Source: Aquila chrysaetos chrysaetos | Lineage: Eukaryota; Chordata; Aves; Accipitriformes; Accipitridae | Length of the DNA: 64,000 nt | Direction: 5' to 3' | Assembly (NCBI RefSeq): GCF_900496995.4 | Contig: NC_044027.1 | Location: 10,564,743-10,628,742, forward strand | Shown here: in pieces, positions 19,501 through 32,087 of the stretch | Position numbering within the stretch: position 1 is the stretch's first letter | Layout: the number at the start of each line of letters is the position of its first letter | Made by a program: the position numbers and the translations under genes | Notes under the pieces: generated by a model | What the model saw: only the letters and a program-made list of their open reading frames with translations | The model's database searches: none | What the model was told of the DNA's origin: nothing

Positions 19501-22500
19501 ACCTGGATCTGCCCCACCAGGGTCACTTGTCCCTGGCAGAGCTCAGGGGGGCAGCGGGCTCCGGCTGTAGGGACCCATTCCAGGGACAAGCAGACAGGGC
19601 TGGTTGCAAGAAGCCACTGTACCACCTCACAGGGCAAATTTAATGTGTTTGCTTCATTAATTTGCGGCTAATTAAGCACTGATGTGATCTTGCCTTGTTG
19701 GGGATGGGAAGCAAATACCCAAGCCTGGACCCTATCCTAGAAAGGCTCCTGGGGTGATGGTGCACCGTGGGATGGGAGTACCCAACACTGGAGAGCGATG
19801 CTACGCCTTGACTTTTTTTAGTCCACCCTGCTGATGGCACAGGATAATCTCCTCTTGCCAGGGGAATGGTGCTGAAGGACAAATGTGAGTTTGAAGCTGC
19901 TTTTTGCCCAAAACAGAGCTGAACGGGGCAGCCTGCCCGCAACAAGGGGTAAAAGCCAGCAGGGTGGGCACTGCTCCAGCCCCACGTGCCACCATACAAG
20001 GCAAGGGACATTCTCGGAGCAGCCAAGGGCACCCAGGCTCCAGGGAAACCAGGCTGGACACCTCCTGCATTAGGAACGATGTTGCACATCCCCAGTCCTT
20101 ATAGAAGACCTAGTATTACAAAAATACAGTCTTAAAAAGGGAGGTGAAAATTCCCACACTAATCACAACCGGAGGCAGAAACAGAGCCTCTAATTTAGGA
20201 AAAAAAAAAAAAAAATTGCTCAACAACAACAAAAGAGCTTTCATGGAATTTGAAACAGTATCTCAGACCTTGCAGGAGCAGTGAGGGGCAGAAATGGTGC
20301 TCGTGAGGGAAGAACCATCTCACAGAGAAATCCAGGCTGTAGAAATGCAGAAACCCACCAGCACTGAGCCTTCCCTGGGCCACTGCCTACCCCTGTAAGT
20401 TTTTTTCGTCACATGCTGAGGAGGAGGAGGAGAGGGATGAGAGGATTTAATGGCACAACCCTGGCTGGCAGTGGGGATGGCAGAGCAGCAGCACCTGGCA
20501 GCTAGGGAGGGGGGAAATTAAAGAGAAATAAATTGGCTTTTTATTAGTAGGAGAGATCTATTCCTTTTTTTATCAGGAGCTGGTTTTGCTCGCAGTGCCC
20601 CGGCTTTGTGGGTCCAGCCAGCAAGCACGGGGGGGTCCTGGGGTGCTGAACTGCATGCAGCAATGGTGCTGTGGCAGCATCCCTGGGGATGAGCAGCGGA
20701 GGGGTCACTGCACCCAGCCCCCCGCAAAGAAGCCCAGGGCCTGGGTGGGCTGCGGGGACACGCTCATCCCGATGAGCTCGGACACCCCCAGCTCACCAAC
20801 AGTGCATGGATGTGTTTTGCAGTGAGGAACGCCAAAAGGAAGGGAAAGAGCAAAGCTTTCAGAAGATTTAATCTAACATGGGAGGATGGAAACCCCCACT
20901 GAAACCCAGGATCCAGATCCAACCCCTTTACTCCACTCCCTAAACAGCAGCTCCAGCAAAATCCAGGCTCCACAGAGCTCCCAGGAGTGAAAGAAGCACT
21001 TAAAAAATAGGCAGCATCACTCTTTGTCCACTAAAAGACCCGATTTTGAGCAGGTTTCAGTGCTGGCACCTCCTTCCCCAGGAAACTTCTCGCCATCCAA
21101 GGCACCACCGGGACCTGGGTCTCAGCCCAGGAGCGCACAGGCCACAGCCAAGCAGGAAAATCGTGTTTTCCTGCCAGAGTATCGCTGACGTGGGAGGCAG
21201 GTCCTGCCTCCGCCCCGGCCCTTCGTGGCCCGGCACCCCCTCTGCCCGGGTGGTGCCGGCGAGGCGGGGAGCAGGACGGTGGGGCTTGGAGTTTTGATGA
21301 CTTTAATTACCAAATATTTTCTACCTCAGGGTGGAAAATAGGCATCAAGGCGTCTCTTGAGCCAGGCTTCATGCTGGCTCCTGCAAATGCTGCCTGGCCT
21401 GGTGCAGGCATCGCATTCCTTATGGGCAGCGGGATGAAGCTGGGCACAGGGATGCCCCGGGCGGCTGGATCCCTCCCGCTCCCCACCCTCACTCAGAGAG
21501 AGGATGAGATGCTCAACAACTCCCAGCCAATTCCTCCTCTTGACCTCCAAATCATCCCCTTCGGCCCAAAACCCAACCCAACCACCACAGGGTCCCCAAC
21601 ACCCTCTCCGGAGCAGGAGGACGATGCTCTCCCCACCCCGGAGGCCCCGTGTCCGTGTCCCCCCCCCAGCATCGCTCACCATTGTTGCAGTGCCGTACGC
21701 AGTCCTGGAAAACTGCCCGCCACTTCTCCTGCTCCTTGCCCGTCATCACGCAGAAGTAATAGTGCCGGGCGTAGGGGTGCCAGAGGATGAGGGGGAAATC
21801 CGTGGGGCACTTCAAGATGGGGGACTGCCCTGATTTGGGTGTCACACCTGCAGAGGGGGGGAAGGATACTTTGAGGAGCAGATGGGGCAGGGCAGGGATG
21901 GGGATGCAGGGCTGGAGATGTCCATCTCCCCCAGCATTCAGGGCTGGGGGTGCAGCAGGGGAACACAAGACCCCTCAGCTCCTTCCCAGTGCCTTTGCTG
22001 TGAGTTCTACCAAAAACATGGGGCAAAAATAGTGCAAAAAGAGCCTCGTTCTTCCAAAAAGGAAATGAGAAGTGAAAATTGGAAAAAAAAAAAAAAAAAA
22101 AAATTATTTCCAGCATGAAACCCTCCCCAGAGCTGCCAGCCTGACCCCGCTGCCATTGTGCACATGCCCCAAACTGGCAAAAGGCTGGCTGCCCTACGCA
22201 AGCTGTTCCAGCAGCTCCTGCCCCGCTCCCTGGGAGCTGCCCTGGCCCTTAGGGACCTGGGGCAGGAGGACAGTGAGCAGGGTGGTGGCCAGTCCTCCTG
22301 GAGGTCTGGATGGAGAAGCAGGAGCCACTGCCTTTGCCCAGCGCTGCTGGGAAAGGGAGATGGTGGCAGCTTGGGGCAGCTCTCACAGAGCCACAGACAC
22401 ATTTTCCTTCCTTCCCCAGTGGCTGCGGCAGGATGTGAGCAGCAAACACCTCACACTGCACCCTACACCCCACAGGGGAATGGGGCTGTTCTCCTTTCCT

Positions 22501-25500
22501 ACAGCCCCACACCCCGAAACCACCCCTTCTCAAAGGTGCCCAGGGATGCTACACCCCAAAACCACCCCTTCCATAAGGTCCACAAGGATGCCCACGTCCC
22601 AAAACCACCCCTTCCCAAAGATGCCTAAGGGATGCCCAGCAGCACCAGGGTGCAGGGGACCCCGAGCATCCCTCCCGACCCCGCAGCCACCAGGACCACT
22701 CACCAGGCAGGCTGTTGTTCACCAGCTCCAGGTACTGGTCCACAGAGGTGAGGATCTTGTAGCCAGCGCTGTTGACCAGCACGCGGGGTGACAGGTCCCG
22801 CTCATAGGCCTGAGCAGAAAAAGATGGTCATGGATGATGGGGAGCATGGCCACAGCACCGCAGCGATGGGGTGTCCCCCTTTGGAGCTGCGCCCACCAGA
22901 GAAGGGCGAAAGGGTGATGCCCCTCACCAGTTTGTTCTCATAGAGGACCAAGCCGTAGTTGTGCGGGACCACGCAGAAGCGGTTCCTCCACTTCTTGTTC
23001 TCCTCGATGTACTGGAAGAGGTTGCCCGAGTAGATGACATGGTCCTCCAGCGGGACCTGTGGGGAGGAGATGCGGTCGGTGGCATGGGGAGGGCAGGGAG
23101 GGGGGCAGCTGGGTACCCCTCCATCCCACGGCCGCAGCCTGGCTCGGGGAGCGCAGCAAGGTCTGTTCGTGGTGGTCTGGTTGGGGTTTTCTGCGCTAGG
23201 GCTGTGTTGAGGGTCTCCAAGTTCACCACTGGATTATCTCCTACAGCAGTGCAAATTTTGGAGCCTGAATACGTGCATCTGGGTGACACCTTTGAGGGGT
23301 ACCACATGCATAGCCCTAGAAAACCTCAGAGGGGCTGCTCATACAGCAGCGAAGTTGCACGTGGTGGTGTTCACCATGGTGGTGGTCACACCTCTGTCCC
23401 TGGCATCTCCTTCCTGGGATATAGACCAAGCTCAGCTGAGTGACACGAGCTCACTTGGCCGAGAGGCAGGTTGGAGCAGAGCCCTCCAGCAGCTCTTCCC
23501 AACCTCAACTACTGTGATTTCCCTGGCTTGGGGCAGGCGGGAGCATGCATGGTACTGCTCAGTAGCGGCCATCAACCAGAAGGTCCTGCCAGGGTGCAGG
23601 TCAGAGGCAAGCTGCAGATGGCAGGAACCAAGGCCTGCCCTAGCATGGTCTCCAGATGGACATGGAAGAGGAAAAGCAAGAAGCCACCCCGTAGAGCCCA
23701 GCACCAGGCGATCCTTAAATGCTCTGGACTTCATGGAGGACCAGCGATGGGAACAGGCTGAAGACATCCCGCGCCCCCAAGTCCCCCCCTGAGGCTAAGC
23801 AGCCCCTCGCCAGCTCTCCAGCACCTTTTGGCCTGCACACTGGCAGCATTTACGCCATCTCAAACACAGGCTGGCTGAGCAAGCCAAGAATTTGTCCCAA
23901 GAATTTTTATGATCCCAGGAACATAAACAACAGCCAAGAGCTCTCGTGAGGGCGGGAGCGTGCGGCAGCCGCCTCTCCTGCCATGGCCACCCACCATCCA
24001 CCACGGTGGCCGTCAGGAGGGACCAGCCAGGGCTTGGGTCCCACCATGCCCCAGCACCGGGACCCTTCTGCAGGACCTTTCTCTCTCCTCTCCCTGCTCT
24101 GTCCATCTCCTGGTTCACAAGAACCCTATTGCCTTCCCCAAGCCCGCCACCACTCCCCGACCCCACACCCCCTTGGGTGGTAGGGAGGTCTGAGAGCAGC
24201 TTGGCTCAGCAAACAGGCTGACAGCACCTCCCTGCTCCTTACTGCTTTCCAAAGGCCTTGGAAGGGGGAGAAGAAAGCAAGAAGCAAGCCCTGCAGGGCT
24301 GGGGGACAGAGGGAGGGATGAGAGCCTGAACCCCAAGGCCACCAGCAGGGATGGGGACAGAAAGGTGGTGCCAGCTCCGGGACTCCCCATCAGCATCTCA
24401 CCGGGCTGGCTCATCCGAGGAGAATCAGCCCTTATAAACTAGCTTTGAAACCACTGCCCAAGGCAGACGAAGCCGTACAGACCAGCTACTAATGAAATAA
24501 AATCCAGGCTGAGCTCTGACATGGCTCCAGGGGACCCTCGGCCAGGGAACAGCTGCTCATGGCCACCAGCATCCTGGGAGCCCCGGCACAGCCGTCCCCT
24601 CCTCGCACACCTTCCTCGCCGGGGGAGGCACCGAGGCAGCACCACCCAACCCCGGCAAATATTTGGGACAGGTAGGTATGCACCAAATTGCTAGGCTGGG
24701 CAGGGAGGGGGCCGGGGAGCGCGCAGGTGGAGGGCCCTGCGCTGTCTGCATCCCTGCCACGGGGACGGGGAGTGATGGGGAGTGAGATCAGGGTCCGGAT
24801 ATGTCAGCTTTGGGGCTCGGCCGGGAGAGGCAGGAGGAGAGAGGATGCTCGGGGACAGGTTTTCAGGGGCACTGGCTGGGGACACCTGGGAGGAGAGACC
24901 AAAGACAGAAACATTTATTCCTTATTCTCATCGCTGTCGCTTATTGCTGGCATTTCAGGTGACTGAGCCATGCTTCAGACCCCAGTCCAGCTGTCCCCCT
25001 CTGCCCAGGAGGGCCACCAGCCCCTGGTATCACTGCAGGAGCTGCCTCTGAGCACTGCATCCCCACAGAGATCACCAAAAAAAAGGTAATAAATAAATAA
25101 AATTTTTAAAAACCAAATGCCACATCCCAGCTGGACCTGCCTGAGGACAGGGAGGACACTACCCTGCATCTTCTTAACATCCACAACTCCTTGGGCATAT
25201 TTAGGAAGCGCAGAGCCCAGCTGGAAGAGATGCTTTCCCCAGCTCCTTGCAGAGCCAGCCCACAGACACGCAGGTCACTGTGGTGTTTGGAGCCCCTGCA
25301 CATCCCGGCAGCACTGCCAGGACCCCGGCAGAGGACAGGCAGCAGATGGGACATTGCACAAGAGAAATGTCCTATTTATACACTGGTGTTTTAAAAGATT
25401 TGCAAGGAGTCCCTGACCTCCCCGCCTCACTGTCATTCCTCAGACATTCCTGGGCTGCTTGCTGGAGTTTTTTAATGAAGCAACCAAGTTTGGGATGAAG

Positions 25501-28500
25501 GTACCTCCCAGTGGGGCTGAAGGCATCTGCCAAATTGCGAGGAACCCAAGGGATGTCTTGCCGAGGATGCCGAGCGCCCTGTTCCTGCCCAGGAACCTCC
25601 ACACCTTTATTTTGCTCAAGACACCCAGCACCCAGGCAGCTTTCAGAGGAGATGGGGCACGTGCAGGTGCCTGGGCAAGGTGTCACCCTCGTGGGTGGGC
25701 CAGGGAGACAGCTACTGTGAGCACCCAGGGCTTGAGTCTGATCTCATGAATGCAATTTCTAGATTTCTTAAAAAAACACCCCGTTAAGACCCAGACAAAA
25801 GCAGAAGCCCATCCCCGTGTGCAATCACATCCCCTCCTGCTTTCAAGGAGCACCCACAGGGCAGCAGCTCCACTGATCCGGCCGGGGAGGAACCCCAAAC
25901 CCTGACTGGCGAGAAGCCCCGGCTGGTGGGCATCTCCTTTAGCAAAGGCAGGAGGGGAGGCCAGGATCCGTCCCCAGGTGCCGAAGCCGCAGGCGACAAG
26001 ACCCACGGGGGTCCTTTTGCCAAGCAGGAAAAGGCGGCTGCTGGAGATCAGACTCGGACCCACCTCCTCTTCCCCCGCGGGGTCAGGGATGCCTGCCAGG
26101 AGTTTCCCACCCCTCCCTGGGCATTTGCCCAGGCTGGAGCATCGCTTGCACCCAGGAGCAGGAGGACGACAGCCCGGCATGTCCCGCTCGGGGCTTCCCT
26201 GGGCACAAGGGGGTCCGGGGAGCTCCTGCCAGCCCTGGCATCAAGCACACTCATCCATGGGGACTGCAGCCAAAAGCCAGCCTTGCCCCTGCTTGCTACA
26301 TGTGCTCGTTGCATGGGATGGCATAGAAAACCTTCCTGGGGAGCCCCACGTGCTGCACAGATGGTGCACGATGCCACGGGGATGGGCTGGACCAGTGGCA
26401 CAGGGGCTACATCCCACGCCAGCAGGGAGAGGGGATGTGTCCGGGCTTTGGGGAGGACATCGGTGCGGGCTCACCGGGCACAGGGATGAAGCTCCCCGAC
26501 AGCTCCAGGCTCCTCATACGGAGCTGGGCTCTTACCTTGCGGTGGAGCAGCTGGGCCTGCGGCCCTCCGTTGCCTTCGATCTCATAGCGGACGCTGTTGA
26601 AGAGCGCTACGCCATACTGCTCCTTGTAGCACCGGCAAAACTCCCCCAGCACCTTCCCCGTCTTCTCTGCAAGGGGAGAGCAGAGCCGCGTTAGGCAGGG
26701 GTTGGATTCGGGGGTCTCCTTGCTGCAGACCCCCCCGGCACCCTGCTCGGACACCTTCCCCCCACCCTCCCACCCACCCAACACCTCCCGTCACCCTCCC
26801 GCCTGCCGGAGCAGCCTTCAGTGCAGGGCCATGGCTGAGCCTGCTGCCCTCTGCCCTCCCCATCCAGCCCAGGGACTAATTTGGGGTCAGGATGATCTTT
26901 TTTTGGCCTTTCACGTTAATGCCATGGATTCCTCTCTCCAGCAGGAAATTCCTGACATTAAGCTGATTCCGGTGATGCTGACGGCTTCCCCTGCCTTATG
27001 CAGCTCTCCGATCCCGCTCCGACCGCCTCAGATGGCTGAGATGAGGGGGCAACCCCCCATTCCCCAGCCCCAAGCATCACTCACACCCACCCGACTCCAC
27101 AAGGGCCACCCTACAGAGGGGCTGGGTGGCTCCAGGCTCTGCAGCTGGCGATGCTGGCAGCAGGGAGATTCGAAGGGGAAAGGACAGCCCGGCTCCCACC
27201 ACGCTCCCCAGGTCACCCTCCCGTGTGAGGCAGGGACCCCCACCAGGACCCCCACCTCCAGACTGGGGTAAGCCCCAGGTGCTGGGAGAGCTTGAGCTGC
27301 CAGGTGCCCCCCGGCACCCCACATCGGAGGAGATCCCCTCCATCCCCCAGGCAGTCCCAAGGCAGCACCCTGCCCCACGCAGCACCCTGACCCACGTGCG
27401 CCCCGCTCCACACGGCACCCTGTCCCACACAGCACCCTGCCCTCTCCCCTCCCCACCCCAGCTCAACCCCACGTGGGGCTCCTACACCAAAAAAACCATC
27501 ACAAAGAATCAGGTCCAGGGAGACAACTTCCCCGGAGCTGCCTTTGGCATACGGAGCCTCTACTTTGAATTTCACTCTCAACTTTGCCCCAGAGCCTGTG
27601 AAAAGGAAAGAATTTGAGTCGCCTCCAACTATTTCTGACGGCTCAGCCTCTGCCAGAGCGCTGGCGATGGGCGCGGGGAGGAGCGATGCTGGCTATGCAT
27701 CCCCAGTGCAGAAGCCAGCACGATGCTGGGGGCACGAACCCAGACAAAACAGACCCTCGCGCCAGGCCCGGCACAGCTCGGCGGGAGCCAAAATCTCCGG
27801 CAGCAGCCGCCCCAGAGCCGCGCTCACAGCCAAGCCGGCACGAAGGAGCAGCTTGCTCCAGGGTGCTGCAAATCCCTGTGGAATGAGCAGCTCCAGAGGA
27901 AAATGCCACCTGAGGATGGAGGCTGGGGGCAGATAAACCCATCCCCGAGGAGATGCTGGCACTGCCAGCACCGTGACGGGAGCAGATATCGTGGGCCAGC
28001 ATCCTGCCGTGCCGGGGCTGAAAATCCCTTTAAATTTAAGCAACCTTTTCTCGCGGCAAAGAACGAGACGCCTGCTCGTCCCAGCAGAGAAATTCCTCAC
28101 CCCCGATTTTGGCATTTTCTCCTGGAAAAGAAAGAGCTCGCAGTCATGCCGCGCTTGCGTCCGCGCCGCACCTCTGTTGCAACTCCCGTCTACACAACTA
28201 TGATTTTGGCCAGGGCTCTGGGCTGCGATGCTGACAGCTGAGATTTAAAAGGACATTTTGAGGTTTCATTTCCTTTCAGTTCATGGGAAAAAAAGAGCCC
28301 TTGGTCCCGGGCAGGCGAGACGGCTTAGTCACTCATTCTTCCCTGATTAACAACGGCCAATTAGGAGGTCTTAAGTAAATGGAAAAGCAAAAGTCGATTA
28401 CTTGCAGACATCGAAACAAAAGATTTGCAGTCAAATATCCAAGGTGACTAAATCTCCCCCAGCCCAGCAAGCCCCTCGGGGATGCTGGGGGGCCACTGAT

Positions 28501-31500
28501 GCTCCCTGCCCAGTGTCCCTGGCTGCCCTACCAGCCACCATGCTCAGCCCCAGGGAAGCGAGAGGAGCAGGGACCCATGGGGGGTCAGGAGGAGGTGGCC
28601 AGCAGCGTGGCAAGGAGGTGACACAAGGTGACACCAGATTTGGCAAGATGTGGACCACTAGCGGTGGTACTGCCAGGCTTTGCTTGAGAGCGGAGGATGG
28701 GAAGCCCACGCTGATGATGCCAGTGGGTGCCCCAACCCCCCCCCCACGCCAGTCGCACCCTGCGTGGGGCTCATGTATCCCACATGGGAATCAGCAAAGC
28801 CACCCACTGCCTCCTTCACCAGGCTGAACAAAACCTCCCAGCAGCGCTGGGGGCTACAGAGAGCATCCCCCCCCCCGTCCGGCTGCATGACCAAGGCCAC
28901 CCAGGAGCGGCCGTCCCTCTACGAGCAGCTTTGGCTGCACATCCAGCCAAGAGCTGGCGGGGTTTGGGGACGGGTGGCAGTCCAGGGAGCTGTGTCCCCT
29001 GCCTCCCCCCAGCCTCTCACCTGAGCTTCCCCCCCCCCAGTCATGGCAGGGTGAGGGAGGGATGGGGCTCGGCTGGCTCCCACCCAGTCACCGCCCCGTC
29101 CTGGGTGTGGGCTCAGACACCCACGGCAAAGCGCTTCGGCGAGCTGGATGCACACGCAGGGACCTCGCAGGGCGGTGCCGGCTGTCCCCAGCCACCTACT
29201 GACGGTGTTTTCCCAAGCCTGGTGTTTGCTTTGGGACCACTGAGCTCCCGGCACTGACACGCTCCGGGTGCCACCACCCCGGTCCCCATCACACCGAGCC
29301 CCGCACACCGCAAACAGCACCCTGCAGAGGCACCAGTCCCCAAGCGGCCGGGGTTACTGGGCTGGCACAGGCTCCGGCACGTCCCTCTGGTTTCTGGCAA
29401 GGGCAGGGCGAAGTCACCAGCTTTGTGGTCGCAGAGGGGTGCCAACAGCACCCACCAATGCCTGGCTCAGCAGGAGCCCCAGCGCCGGCACCTCTGATCA
29501 CAGACTTCATCTGTTCCTTCGCCTCCGGGTTCCCCTCCTTCCCTCCCCAGCCGTCCCCATGACTAAGCCGCACGTGGCGGCTGCAGGAGGAGATAAAGGG
29601 GCTCTGCAGCAGCTGGCTGTGCACGGGGAACCCCCGAGGCCAGGCTGGACATGGGGCTGGGCGGGATGCGGGGAGCAAGAAGTAGGGTCCGGCTATGTCA
29701 CAACAGCTCCGCAGCCCCAGCCACGCTCCAGCCCCGTCCCCGGGGACCCACACAGCCTCCCCATCACCCACCCAGCCAGCACTGCCACCACGGGCACAGC
29801 AGGGCAAGCAGCTCCCATGAGGACACCCTGGCAAGGGGACGGAACAGGCAACACAGGTTTGCCCTTGTCCCGGATGACACCCGAGGACCGCGGAGCCTGA
29901 GGCTCGTCTGGGCGAAACCGGCCGGGAGAGGTGGCTCCTGCTCCTGCCCACCCCCCCGACCGGTCATGCCACCACAGCCGTCACCAAGCCCAAAGCAGCG
30001 CCGGCACGATGGCACAGGCTGGCCAGGAAGGCAACAACCCCAGAACAGCCGGTGCCGCTGGCCATGCAGGTTGCACCCCCAAAGGCATGGGCAGCCCTTG
30101 CGTATTGAGAGGTCACGGCCCGGCCAGAGCAGCCCTGGTCCAGTTTTAGTCTCTTTGAACCAGGGCAGGAGGTGGATCTCGCCCTCAGAAGGACTCCAAA
30201 AACCATGGCAAGCTGCCCAAGCTGGTCCAGCAGCCTGGACTGGCTGCGTCCTTCCCTTGGAAGCATCTCCAGCAGCAGCAGCAGCCCCACACGTGCACAG
30301 ACCAAGGCAGAAGCCAGCTCTTACTCTGACCTCCCATATGACCAGGGCCAGCCCCAGCTCCGGCACCTCTTAGAGCAAAGCCAAGGGGAAAAAACGAGCC
30401 ATGGGCTCCAGGTGTAGCCCAGAAACCTTATCACCCAGAGAACAGCATGGACAGCTTGACTGTATCCTTCCCTCTAGCTGCTTGTATTTGCTGCCTGCAG
30501 TTCGTTTCACCGTGGCAGGGAGACCAAGGCTCCAGAAACACCATCCTGGCAGCCCCTGGCTTGCAGAGAGACCTGCTGGCACGAGTGTGTGGCCAGAGCT
30601 CGTTTTCCTCATTACCCTTGAAATCATGTGAAAATGAGAGTGATGCTTTAAATAGCGCAGGCTGTGGCCAGCAGAGTCAGCAGATCTGACAGCGGGGAGG
30701 TCAGATCCTGCACAGGTTTTGCTGCACAGTTTGCTTGGTTCCCCATCCAACAGCGGTGCCCTTCTTGCTTGCTGAGGATGGAGGAGGAGAGGATGCATCC
30801 AGGACCGACGGAGGTATCTGCAGGATCAGGGCTGCCACAGCATCACAGCACGTCCCAGGTGGGACAGAGCCTGGTAGGGGCAGGGACAGGGATGTGGCTC
30901 AGCCCAGGTGGCTCCCTGGGACTGGGAACCAGCTCGGCTTCCCCCAGCACTGGGCTGAGCTGCACACCGCCAGGCAGGCTCTGCTGGGGATGCTCGGCAA
31001 AGCTGCTCTTCAGACAAGCATCCCCGCCATGCCCCTTCAAAGATACCTGATAAGCTGAGGTTGGAGAAGTCCTTTCCCCCTTCCTGACGTGGCAGGATCT
31101 TGGGTGGGCAGCAAAGGGTTAAAGCTGGAAGGGAAAAGGTAGGGGAGGGTGCACTGCTCCTCTGCACCCAAAACAGCCTTCACCCCTCCGTGCCCAGTGT
31201 CCTGGCAGTAGCCAGGGCAAGGTCCTGGCAGCCATGCCTCTGGGGACGCAGAGCAGCCTCCTGCTCCCCGGCTCCCTCCAGGCTGGCCACCAGGGCATGG
31301 CCACCACGCTCACGGCCCCCCGAGGGACAGGGAGCGGGTCCCCGAGTGCTGAGCGGGGCGGCATCGCTGCAAACATGCACGGCCGGGGGGGGGCACCCCG
31401 GGGCTCTCCCAAACGCACCCCACGGGGCGGTGTGGGGACCAAGGGCACGGGGTGCTCTGCGGCTGAGCTGCTCATGCCCAAAGCAGCACATGTATCCACA

Positions 31501-32056
31501 CACACCCAGGCACAAACATGCACACACCCAGGCACAAACATGCACATGCATGCACAAATATGCACACACACATGCACACACATGAACAAACATGCACACG
31601 CACATGCACACCCATGCACACACCCCCACGCACAGTCATGCATACCCACGCACACCCAGAGTCATGCACACCCAGACACGCATGCACCCACGCACACCCA
31701 TGCACATTCACGCACTCACACACGCGCAGACACACACGCACACCCCCTGCAGAAGAGGCTGGAGGCCAGCATCTGACAAATCCGAGCAGAACAGTCATCT
31801 GCAACCTCCCTTCAGCCCACATCCCGTTTTGCAAGCCCAAAGCCCCGCGTCCCTCGCGCCAGACACACCCTCAGATGAGAGACCCTGTCATCCCTCTGCT
31901 GCTACTTAAATATAATCAGAGGGGGTGAGGGTGCCTTTGAAATCCCAACCTTCCCCAGAAGCCCCCCTGGGTTTACGTAGCTGAGATGAGTGGGAGCAGG
32001 AGCAGCAGCTGGGAGCAGGGATGCCTCACCGGAGGCAGGGAATTTTCCCTCTGGTC

Positions 32057-32087
<31 letters not shown>

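Larger units (their letters stand above)
18016..21679 (-). other. NIBAN2: NIBAN2 intron 5
   Basis: 3.7-kb intron. Contains a 90-bp tandem duplication with a perfect hairpin (18,311-18,480), AT-rich patches at 19,190-19,260, 19,635-19,680 and 20,100-20,240 (including an A16 run), and no coding sequence. Confidence 0.75.
21848..22703 (-). other. NIBAN2: NIBAN2 intron 4
   Basis: 0.86-kb intron containing the A21 tract and a 43-bp minisatellite of three units. No gene. Confidence 0.75.
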
